DNA of 33,478 bases from Pseudomonadota bacterium (lineage in GTDB: Bacteria; Desulfobacterota; BSN033; WVXP01): positions 5,327-38,804 of the forward strand of contig WVXP01000161.1 in the NCBI GenBank assembly GCA_011773445.1. The letters are read 5' to 3'. This document shows positions 17,552-24,292 of the stretch, in pieces. Under the pieces are notes generated by a model. It did not search any database, was not told the origin of the DNA, and saw nothing but the letters and a program-made list of their open reading frames with translations. The position numbers and the translations under genes were made by a program. The first letter of the stretch is position 1. Each line of letters begins with the position of its first letter.

Positions 17552-17854
17552 TTGAAAGAGGTGGCAGGAACCTTGATCGCAAATACCGACAAACCGGTAG
17601 CAAACCCTGTGGCAGTACTCCGAGAAGAATTCGACGACTGGGCCGTTCTTTTTGACCCTGACTCCGGAAATGCCTTTGGCCTCAACCCTGTCGGAGTGTT
17701 TATCTGGAAACGCCTCGACGGCCATCATACAACAGGAGACATCCTGAAAGAACTCTGTGAGCACTGCAGAGACGTCCCTGGGGACGCGGAGAGCCACATT
17801 ACGGATTTTGTCAAAGATTTAATGGACAAAGGCTTAGCAGGATATCAAATATAA
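17552..17854 (+). CDS. scmD: PqqD-like peptide chaperone, SynChlorMet ScmD type
   Basis: This protein of up to 100 residues has the PqqD fold signature: KPVANPVAVLREEFDDWAVL, FDPDSGNAFGLNPVGVFIW, then RLDGHHTTGDILKELCEHC and a final helix. PqqD-type RiPP recognition elements bind the leader of a ribosomal precursor and present it to a radical SAM enzyme. Start codons are ambiguous: TTG 17552 (used here), GTG 17561, or TTG 17573, which has CAGGA nearby and opens directly at IANTDKPV. It is the first gene after the second sigma-54-like promoter and is followed by two radical SAM/SPASM genes. The domain is secure; the ScmD name rests on cassette context. Confidence 0.85.
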   Translation: MKEVAGTLIANTDKPVANPVAVLREEFDDWAVLFDPDSGNAFGLNPVGVFIWKRLDGHHTTGDILKELCEHCRDVPGDAESHITDFVKDLMDKGLAGYQI

Positions 17855-17920
17855 GAGGCGTAAGGCACAAGGCTCAGGGTCAAGGGCGAAAGGTGGAGTG
17901 GCAGGGGCAAAATATAGATC

Positions 17921-19030
17921 ATGAGACTGATGAACACCCCACGGTCTGTGGAGATCTCTGTTACAAACCGTTGCAATCTCAGATGCACGTACTGCAGCCA
18001 TTTCACAAGCGCCGGTGACGTGGATCAAGATCTGCCCGCCCACGAATGGCTCACGTTTTTCGAAGAGTTGGCCCGCTGCGCGGTCATGGATGTGACACTT
18101 GAGGGAGGAGAGCCCTTTTGTCGGGAAGATCTGAAGGAACTCATTAGGACCATTGTCCGAAACCGAATGCGATTCAACATCCTGAGCAATGGAACGTTGA
18201 TCACGGATGAAATCGCAGCTTTTCTGGTTGCAACCAGCCGTTGTGACGGTGTTCAAATCTCGATTGATGGCTCCGTTCCCATGACACACGACGCGTTCCG
18301 GGGCAGTGGGAGCCTTGTAAAGGCAATCCATGGAATCAAGTGTCTTCAAAGGCACGCTGTTCCCGTTACTGTCCGGGTGACCATTCACAGACAGAATGTC
18401 AGGGACCTTGAAAACATCGCCGAATTGCTGTTGGAGAAAATTGGCCTTCCAGGTTTTTCGACCAATGCTGCCTCATTTATGGGCCTCTGCAGGCAGCATA
18501 CCGACGATGTTCAGCTTTCGATAGAAGAACGCTCGCTTGCGATGGAAAGCCTTTTGAAGCTCAAAAATAGATACAACGACCGCATCAGCGCTTCCGCCGG
18601 CCCTCTGGCTGAGGCGGAAAACTGGCTAAAGATGGAACAGGCTCGTCGGGAAAGAAAGGAATCTATCCCAGGAAGTGGCTATCTGACAGGTTGCGGAGGG
18701 GTGATGAGCCAAATGGCGGTGCGTGCCGACGGGGTCATGGTTCCATGCATTCAAATGAGCCATATCGAGTTAGGCCGAATAAATAGGGATGATCTTAAAG
18801 AAATCTGGCAGAATCACCCCCAACTGAATAGGCTCAGAAGTCGCCACGATATTCCGTTGTCCGATTTCAAGTTTTGTCAGGGGTGCGATTTCATCAACTA
18901 TTGCACTGGAAATTGCCCTGCTCTGGCCTACACGATTCTTGGCGAAGAGAATCATTCAAGTCCTGATGCATGTCTCAAACGATTTTTGGAAGCAGGAGGG
19001 CGGCTGCCACACAAAAACGTAAGAGCTTAA
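17921..19030 (+). CDS. scmE: Radical SAM/SPASM peptide-modifying enzyme, ScmE-like
   Basis: This 369-residue enzyme has the radical SAM cluster motif CNLRCTYC (Cys18, 22, 25), the GGEP motif at LEGGEPF, and a full SPASM set: Cys258 and Cys276, then the CX2CX5CX3C run 319/322/328/332 and Cys351. It therefore should hold one SAM-cleaving and two auxiliary 4Fe-4S clusters, as in PqqE, AlbA and other thioether- or C-C-forming RiPP enzymes. The segment SHFTSAGDVDQDLPAHEW and CAVMDVTLEGGEPFCREDL match my memory of the SynChlorMet ScmE family. It works presumably with the PqqD-like protein encoded 66 bp upstream. The substrate is likely the Cys-repeat peptide encoded at 20284. The reaction type is not predictable by eye. 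Confidence 0.88.
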   Translation: MRLMNTPRSVEISVTNRCNLRCTYCSHFTSAGDVDQDLPAHEWLTFFEELARCAVMDVTLEGGEPFCREDLKELIRTIVRNRMRFNILSNGTLITDEIAAFLVATSRCDGVQISIDGSVPMTHDAFRGSGSLVKAIHGIKCLQRHAVPVTVRVTIHRQNVRDLENIAELLLEKIGLPGFSTNAASFMGLCRQHTDDVQLSIEERSLAMESLLKLKNRYNDRISASAGPLAEAENWLKMEQARRERKESIPGSGYLTGCGGVMSQMAVRADGVMVPCIQMSHIELGRINRDDLKEIWQNHPQLNRLRSRHDIPLSDFKFCQGCDFINYCTGNCPALAYTILGEENHSSPDACLKRFLEAGGRLPHKNVRA

Positions 19031-19065
19031 TTGGTTCGATTGGTTTCATTGGTTCGGTTGGTTTA
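19030..19065 (+). repeat. Four tandem 9-bp units TTGGTTnnn
   Basis: TTGGTTCGA, TTGGTTTCA, TTGGTTCGG and TTGGTTTAG follow each other without a gap, beginning with the last A-T of the scmE stop region and filling most of the scmE-scmF spacer. A related run of TTGGA/TTGGTTTAA/TTGGTGGA/TTGGC occurs at 21571-21600, after scmC. Its role is unknown; it is probably a dispersed simple-repeat family. Confidence 0.85.
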
Positions 19066-19095
19066 GTCACTTTGAATGTGGAATGACTGCAAAAC

Positions 19096-20265
19096 ATGAA
19101 GAGAAACTCTAATAAGAAATCCCAAAAGCGGAAATATCCGTTGAATCAGATTTACTTTTACCTAACCGGGGGGTGCAACCTGAGGTGCCGTCACTGCTGG
19201 ATTGTGCCCAAGTACCAGAGTGCGGGGAACTCCTATCCAACTCTGGATCTGGATCTTTTCAGATCCATCGTTGAACAGGCAAGAACCCTGGGGCTCTCGG
19301 GTGTTAAGTTGACGGGCGGTGAACCCCTCTTACATCCTCAGATCCAGGATATTATGGAACTTATTCAGACAGAAGAACTCAGTCTGACGGTGGAGACTAA
19401 CGGCGTTTTGTGTACGCCTAAATTGGCCGAAAGGATGGCTGCGTGTAAAAACACATTTGTCTCAGTAAGCCTTGACGGCGGAAATGCAGAAACCCACGAG
19501 TGGGTGCGCGGCGTCCCAGGCTGCTTTGACCACGCCTTGGTGGGTATAAGAAACCTGGTGGTTGAGGAGCTCAAACCTCAAATCATCATGACCATCATGC
19601 GCCGAAATAAGTGCCAAATGGAGGCGGTTGTTCGATTGGCCGAGTCACTGGGTGCCGGCTCGGTGAAGTTCAATCTTCTCCAGCCAGTCGCCAGGGGGGA
19701 GAAAATGCACGAAGCCACTGAGACTCTGACGATTGAGGAGCTTGTGGATCTGGGACAATGGGTGGGAACAACCCTTTCGGCTTCAACCCCTTTGCGGCTC
19801 GTCTATAGCCATCCAATGGCCTTCCGCCCCCTATCGAATATGTTCGGCAACAATGGTGACGGATGCGGAGTCTGTGGAATTCTTGGCATTCTCGGTGTTC
19901 TGGGAAACGGCTCCTATGCCCTCTGCGGCATCGGGGAGACGGTCCCCGAGCTCGTCTTCGGGCACGCAGCAACTGATCGCCTGGAGGATGTCTGGAACAA
20001 TACACCCGTCCTTCTTGAACTCCGCGAGGGACTTCCCCACCGATTTGAGGGAATCTGCCAGGATTGTCTCATGAAGACTCGGTGTCTCGGTGAATGCGTC
20101 GCCCAGAATTACTACCGCGCGAAGAACCTCTGGGCACCATTCTGGTTTTGCGAAAATGCCTATGAAAAAGGACTCTTTCCAGAATCTCGAAGAATTTCAA
20201 ACGCCCTGCGCCGGACTGCCAGGGACAGCTCCCCGACCATGCCCACGAGAGCTGATGAACATTAA
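19096..20265 (+). CDS. scmF: Radical SAM/SPASM peptide-modifying enzyme, ScmF-like
   Basis: This second enzyme has 389 residues. The cluster motif is CNLRCRHC (Cys27, 31, 34) after YPLNQIYFYLTGG, the GGEP motif is KLTGGEPLLHP, and the SPASM-type cysteines are at 257, 260, 277, 321, 324, 330, 334 and 352. The Gly-rich loop DGCGVCGILGILGVLGNG between auxiliary-cluster cysteines is unusual. Sequence style (YPLNQIYFYLT, CRHCWIVPKYQ) fits ScmF as I remember it. Two different SPASM enzymes for one short peptide suggest two distinct modifications or two classes of residue. It is separated from scmE by a repeat-filled 65-bp spacer and from the precursor candidate by only 18 bp. The ribosome-binding site is weak. 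Confidence 0.88.
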   Translation: MKRNSNKKSQKRKYPLNQIYFYLTGGCNLRCRHCWIVPKYQSAGNSYPTLDLDLFRSIVEQARTLGLSGVKLTGGEPLLHPQIQDIMELIQTEELSLTVETNGVLCTPKLAERMAACKNTFVSVSLDGGNAETHEWVRGVPGCFDHALVGIRNLVVEELKPQIIMTIMRRNKCQMEAVVRLAESLGAGSVKFNLLQPVARGEKMHEATETLTIEELVDLGQWVGTTLSASTPLRLVYSHPMAFRPLSNMFGNNGDGCGVCGILGILGVLGNGSYALCGIGETVPELVFGHAATDRLEDVWNNTPVLLELREGLPHRFEGICQDCLMKTRCLGECVAQNYYRAKNLWAPFWFCENAYEKGLFPESRRISNALRRTARDSSPTMPTRADEH

Positions 20266-20283
20266 AACCGGAGCCGAAACGAC

Positions 20284-20475
20284 ATGACACGAAATGAAGT
20301 GAAGAAAAAAGATGGGAAGCTCAAATATCAGAAACCCCAACTGATGAGATTGTTTGGTTCTGAGGACACCGCTTCGGGAGCGAGTTGCGGACCTGGTAAC
20401 AGTGCCGTTCCCAATTGCACGCTGGGAACGAGCGCGAAAAACAGTTGCGCCTCCGGAACTGGGTTTATTCCCTAA
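20284..20475 (+). CDS. Candidate RiPP precursor peptide with three-Cys repeat core
   Basis: This 63-residue peptide lies 18 bp after scmF, with CGGAG ~11 bases before its ATG. Residues 1-32 form a Lys-rich leader (MTRNEVKKKDGKLKYQKPQL, then MRLFGSEDTASG); KPQLMRLFG is the sort of segment a PqqD domain binds. Residues 34-63 are a small-residue core with Cys35, 45 and 55 exactly 10 apart, made of three units: SCGPGNSAVP, NCTLGTSAKN, SCASGTGFIP (pattern [SN]CxxG[NT][SG]). The composition (Gly, Ser, Thr, Asn, Cys) suits sactipeptide- or ranthipeptide-like thioethers. It may be what the ScmA name covers; I cannot confirm. Coding is supported by position, start context and repeats, though no homologue was searched. 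Confidence 0.78.
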   Translation: MTRNEVKKKDGKLKYQKPQLMRLFGSEDTASGASCGPGNSAVPNCTLGTSAKNSCASGTGFIP

Positions 20476-20630
20476 TTTAAATGGGGGGGGGTTCGAAGGC
20501 ATAGAATCCATTTTGGGAATCAATGGGAGTCTTCCCCCTATTTCCGCGAAATTGACACCTCGGTGCCACCGGCTCACTGACGCGTGGAAGACTACTGACA
20601 TGGGAGACGAGGGGAAATCTGGTATTTTGA
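20476..20630. other. Spacer after the precursor gene
   Basis: The 155-bp gap between precursor and scmC starts with a run of nine G (20483-20491) and has only short possible stems (GGGAGTCTTCCC at 20525-20536; CGGTGCCACCG at 20561-20571). A partial attenuator that raises precursor levels over downstream genes would be expected here but is not clearly visible. A plus-strand frame 20354-20638 crosses it and is probably a shadow. Confidence 0.4.
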
Positions 20631-21566
20631 ATGACTAAAATGCACCGCACAGTAGACAAGCAGAGACGTTATTGCCTAGAGCTCGGAAACGGCCTGGGGT
20701 GGACCCTCACAGCTACTGAAAGGGTAAGGTTTTGGCTCGAGAAGTTCGCGTCGATCCTGGAGCTCACCGCGTGTGGTCCGAACGGGCACCCAAGACTGAT
20801 TTTCATCCCTCACAAAGCAGAACACTCTGGGAACGGGGAATCCGCAGCCATCCTCGATTCAGACAGACTCAAGGATCTTCCACAGGGGGGATGGACTAAA
20901 CAAACCCTCGGGGCGCTGAGGTTCTGGTCCCACCCGAGGGTTTCAGACATGATCTGCGAGACCGGTCAATTAGACGACAATATTGATGAGATTGTAAGTA
21001 TGTGGTGGGCGGTTTACCCGATTTTTCGGCGGGTGCAGGAGTCCGATGGACTTCCTCTCCATGCAGCGCTTGTCGGGCGGAACGGGGTGGGTGTCCTGCT
21101 CGCAGCTCCAGGGGGCACAGGAAAATCGACCTGTTGCCGTCGTCTACCATCTCCATGGCATGCCCTGTGCGATGATGAAACAGTGATCGCCCGTGATCAC
21201 GGGAACCGATACCTGGCGCACCCATTTCCAACGTGGAGTGAGTCCATCCAGCGAGGGCCCGGACGCAAATGGAACGTCCAACATTGTCTACCGCTATCGG
21301 CCGTATTCTTTTTGGAGCAGGCAGAGACCGACGAGGCAGTTCCCATCGGAAAGGGGGAAACCAGCGCGCTAATCAACAGATTAGCCGTCGAGGTATCTCG
21401 GATCGATTGGAGAAATCTGCCTCGAGAGGAGAAAATTCCTATCAGGAAAAAACTCTTTCACAACGCATGCGAACTCGCAAAATCAGTCCCGGCATTTAAG
21501 CTTCGGGTGAGCCTTAACGGTCGCTTTTGGCAGGAGATGGAAAGGGTTTTGTCAGAAATAGTTTGA
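20631..21566 (+). CDS. scmC: HprK-like P-loop protein, ScmC-like
   Basis: This 311-residue protein has a P-loop, LLAAPGGTGKSTCCRRL (APGGTGKST at 159-167), preceded by LPLHAALVGRNGVGVLL, and an acidic ALCDDETVI block at 178-186. This is the HPr kinase-like arrangement often encoded in RiPP clusters beside PqqD-like and radical SAM genes. N-terminal residues ~1-130 are not recognisable beyond a few aromatic/Arg motifs (TERVRFWLEKF). HPr kinases phosphorylate a protein Ser; relatives in lasso and other peptide clusters may phosphorylate peptides, but activity here is unknown. In SynChlorMet cassettes an otherwise uncharacterised protein ScmC accompanies ScmD/E/F, and this gene fits by context. 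The start is ATG 20631 or 20640; GAGGGG lies ~14 bases upstream. Confidence 0.75.
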   Translation: MTKMHRTVDKQRRYCLELGNGLGWTLTATERVRFWLEKFASILELTACGPNGHPRLIFIPHKAEHSGNGESAAILDSDRLKDLPQGGWTKQTLGALRFWSHPRVSDMICETGQLDDNIDEIVSMWWAVYPIFRRVQESDGLPLHAALVGRNGVGVLLAAPGGTGKSTCCRRLPSPWHALCDDETVIARDHGNRYLAHPFPTWSESIQRGPGRKWNVQHCLPLSAVFFLEQAETDEAVPIGKGETSALINRLAVEVSRIDWRNLPREEKIPIRKKLFHNACELAKSVPAFKLRVSLNGRFWQEMERVLSEIV

Positions 21567-21584
21567 TCAGTTGGATTGGTTTAA

Positions 21585-22235
21585 TTGGTGGATTGGCTGG
21601 GTCTTTTGAGTCAGAGGGAAAAACCAATAAAACAAAGATTTGTAACGTACACGGGCCCCAGCATGAATCCCACGTTGAGGGCTGGGGACAGACTTGAGGT
21701 GAATCCATATGAGGGTCGAAAGATTCGACCAGGAGATGTGATCGTTTTCCTCTCACCTGAAAATGGCAGCAAAATCTCCCATCGCGTCGTTTCCACTGGT
21801 CCAGACGGAGTCAGAACCCGGGGAGACAAAAACAGCCAAATTGACCCATGGGTTATCCGTACCGATCAAATACTTGGGCAAGTGATCTGCGCGGAAAGAG
21901 GAAACATAAGACGCTGGATCTTTGGAGGCTGGATGGGGATAATGTCCGCCACAGCAGTCAGAACCCTCCGTAGGGTCGACTCAAGCATGTCCTCCCTGCT
22001 CTATCCTGCCTATGATTGGCTATCCAGGTCAGGCATATTCGGGCGACTATTACCAGGCCAAAGGAAAACCCGAGTTGTCTCATTCAACCGACCCGCAGGC
22101 AGAGAACTACAACTGCACATGGGAGAGTGGGTAATCGGCAAATGGATGCCACACAGGCGTCAATGGCAGATTCGCAGGCCTTTTCGACTTTTTGTGGACG
22201 AAGCATCTTTGCCCGACAACCTGCCCGATTCATAG
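21585..22235 (+). CDS. S24/S26-family signal-peptidase-like protein (His-type dyad)
   Basis: The sequence YTGPSMNPTLRAGDRLEVNP carries the catalytic-Ser box of signal peptidase I (GxSMxPTL, Ser26 in this frame). IRPGDVIVFLSPENG follows, then KISHRVVS, where His replaces Lys as in the S26B (SipW/eukaryotic SPC) branch, and TRGDKN. The length is up to 216 residues; after ~residue 105 the protein is Arg-rich with no matched domain. There is no clear N-terminal membrane helix, unlike ordinary signal peptidases, so it could act in the cytoplasm. The proposed role is cleavage of the cassette peptide's leader; this is inference. The start is uncertain: TTG 21585, GTG 21588 or TTG 21606; the first two lie in the TTGG-type repeat. 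Confidence 0.72.
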   Translation: MVDWLGLLSQREKPIKQRFVTYTGPSMNPTLRAGDRLEVNPYEGRKIRPGDVIVFLSPENGSKISHRVVSTGPDGVRTRGDKNSQIDPWVIRTDQILGQVICAERGNIRRWIFGGWMGIMSATAVRTLRRVDSSMSSLLYPAYDWLSRSGIFGRLLPGQRKTRVVSFNRPAGRELQLHMGEWVIGKWMPHRRQWQIRRPFRLFVDEASLPDNLPDS

Positions 22236-22261
22236 CCTTTTTCCACCGATGAGCTTGAAGT

Positions 22262-22277
22262 AGGCCCGTCCCTTGCA
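22262..22277 (+). promoter_or_regulatory. Sigma-54-like site before the ABC exporter gene
   Basis: AGGCCCGTCCCTTGCA keeps the invariant GG-N10-GC and the whole -12 element TTGCA; two positions of the -24 element deviate (A for T, C for A). It is in the 101-bp gap after the S26-like gene; transcription would start near 22288, ~49 bases before the first possible start codon. Confidence 0.5.
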
Positions 22278-22336
22278 TAGATCTCTGTCCAGTTCATGAT
22301 CAATTCAATCATTACCTCATTGCATCAGGTTAGAAA

Positions 22337-24193
22337 TTGAGAACCAACTTGTTCACAATTCTTAAACAGGGGCTTTCCCGGAAACCGCTGAGAGATACGA
22401 TCACCGAGCGACATAGCTACGGCGGCATCAAAGCCAACCTGAAGAACCTTCGCCCCTTTGTTGGCCGACACTGGCGCAAAGGCGCATTGGGCGTACTCCT
22501 CATTATCATCACTTCGACCCTCGGTTTTCCCCAACCCCTGATCATGCGTTACCTCGTCGACGACGTCGTCCTGAGCCGTCAACTGGCCTTGTTAGCTGGG
22601 GCCATCATTCTTTTGGCTGGGATCTCGCTGGTGGAAAAGCTGGGGGGCTTACTTGAGAGATTCTATTTTACGCGATTTGAACAGGAAGTAACGCTCGACA
22701 TCCAGAACAGTCTACTCGAGCGAACCCTTCGGTTCCCCAAGTCATTTTTCGACGGGAACCAGACGGGTTATCTTATGTCGCGGTTGTCCTCTGACGTTCA
22801 GGGCCTTCGCTGGTTCTTCTCAAGCACCATAGTTTACATTGTCACCAATCTCATACGCATTGTTGGTGGCGTAGGGCTCCTCTTCTATTTGGAATGGAGG
22901 CTGGCCATTGGCATTCTGATCCTGCTCCCAGGACTCGTACTCTGTATTCGCTACTTCTCGGGTAAGATCCACGTCCTGAGCCATCAGGACATGGAAAGGC
23001 AGGCCGCTGTCTCACGTCGCCTGCAGGAATCACTGTCTTCGCTCTCTTTAATCAAAGCCTTTGCGTCGGAAGCACGCACCGTTCGACGTCTGATCTTGGA
23101 GTTGAGGGCAGCGTTTTGCATCTCTCTCGAACAATCCACGGTAAATTCGGTTGCCAATCTCGCGATCAATTCGATGCCCGGCATTGCTCGGGTCAGTACA
23201 CTCGCATTGGGAGCGTACTGGGTGATTCTTGGCCAATGGAGCCTGGGCTCTTTACTCGCCTTTCAGGCCTATTTGGGGTACGTATTCGGTCCGGCGCAAT
23301 TTCTGGCGTCGGCGAATCTCCAACTACAAAATGCCCGAGCCTCGTTGGAGCGTGTCTCGGCCGTTTTTGACATCCTTCCAGAAGAGAACCTGGGCAAGGG
23401 GATAAAGGTCGAGGGCCTAAAGGGGCAAATCGAGTTCAAAAACGTGTCCTTCTCTTACGACAGCCGTGAGCCAGTCCTGAAGGGAGTCTCCTTCCGCATC
23501 AATCCAGGAGAGCATGTCGCGGTCGTGGGACCCAGTGGTGTGGGGAAAACGACGCTACTGAGTCTCATCCTGCTTTTCTACAGACCCACGTCAGGAGATG
23601 TCTACTTTGATGGGCGACCGGGGTCGGAGTACGAAGTCGCGTCGTTGCGGCAGCGCATCGGGTATGTCTCCCAAAATGACCTCCTCCTATCCGGTACGGT
23701 CCTGGAAAACCTTTGTTATGGAAATCCCGAGGCCCGAGAAAAGGAAGTCATTCGCGCGGCCCGGGTGGCGAAAATCCACAAATTCATTACAAGTCTCCCG
23801 GCAGGTTACCAGACTGAAATCGGCGAGAGAGGAATCAGCCTTTCGGAAGGACAAAAACAGCGCCTGGCCTTTGCCCGGGCATTGGTCAGGGATCCGGACA
23901 TCCTGGTGTTGGATGAGCCGACATCTGCCCTGGATAGCATAACCGAGAATTCAATCTTCCAATCTTTGCCTTTCGCCCTCAAGAAGAAAACCCTTTTTCT
24001 TGTGGCCCACAGGCCTTCGACCATTTTGACCTCAAATAGGATTCTCCTGTTAAATGAAAGCGGCCGTGTCTCGACTGGAACACATCAGTCCCTCCTCGAG
24101 ACAAACGATTATTATCGTTCGGTGATCGGTCACAGCGGAACCGAGACCGAATGGAAGCCCTCCACGTCGATTACTCGCCCGATTCTCAGTTAA
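22337..24193 (+). CDS. ABC exporter (half transporter, MsbA/ATM1 type)
   Basis: This 618-residue half transporter fuses a six-helix membrane domain (~45-330) to an ATPase. The ATPase shows GPSGVGKT (398-405), the Q-loop YVSQND (Gln446), signature LSEGQ (502-506), Walker B DILVLDEP (521-528), SALD and the H-loop His558, so it should be active as a homodimer. There is no N-terminal C39 peptidase domain, so it cannot cut leaders by itself as bacteriocin exporters do. It is the last gene of the cassette and the natural candidate to export the modified peptide, though lipid or glycan export is possible given the Wzz/kinase genes upstream. The start is TTG 22337 (unusual) with no strong ribosome-binding site; a later start near residue 15-40 is conceivable. 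Confidence 0.88.
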   Translation: MRTNLFTILKQGLSRKPLRDTITERHSYGGIKANLKNLRPFVGRHWRKGALGVLLIIITSTLGFPQPLIMRYLVDDVVLSRQLALLAGAIILLAGISLVEKLGGLLERFYFTRFEQEVTLDIQNSLLERTLRFPKSFFDGNQTGYLMSRLSSDVQGLRWFFSSTIVYIVTNLIRIVGGVGLLFYLEWRLAIGILILLPGLVLCIRYFSGKIHVLSHQDMERQAAVSRRLQESLSSLSLIKAFASEARTVRRLILELRAAFCISLEQSTVNSVANLAINSMPGIARVSTLALGAYWVILGQWSLGSLLAFQAYLGYVFGPAQFLASANLQLQNARASLERVSAVFDILPEENLGKGIKVEGLKGQIEFKNVSFSYDSREPVLKGVSFRINPGEHVAVVGPSGVGKTTLLSLILLFYRPTSGDVYFDGRPGSEYEVASLRQRIGYVSQNDLLLSGTVLENLCYGNPEAREKEVIRAARVAKIHKFITSLPAGYQTEIGERGISLSEGQKQRLAFARALVRDPDILVLDEPTSALDSITENSIFQSLPFALKKKTLFLVAHRPSTILTSNRILLLNESGRVSTGTHQSLLETNDYYRSVIGHSGTETEWKPSTSITRPILS

Positions 24194-24292
24194 AGGGAAA
24201 AGGGACAGAGAGCCGGGAAACCAGGGCAGTTAGATCCGGACATCATGAGGATCTTCTGACGCGAAGCTGGCTTGGTGATTAACGAGAGAGCC

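Noticed and set aside
19030-19065. Possible CRISPR array
   Set aside because: Units are 9 bp and directly abutting, with no spacers and no cas genes nearby; this is a simple tandem repeat.
19070-19095. Further sigma-54 site before scmF (TGGAATGACTGCA)
   Set aside because: GG and GC are only 7 bases apart, which breaks the required N10 spacing.
20354-20638. 94-residue ORF overlapping the precursor candidate in another frame
   Set aside because: No leader/core organisation, it crosses the G9 run, and the overlapping frame has the Cys repeat and a better start context.
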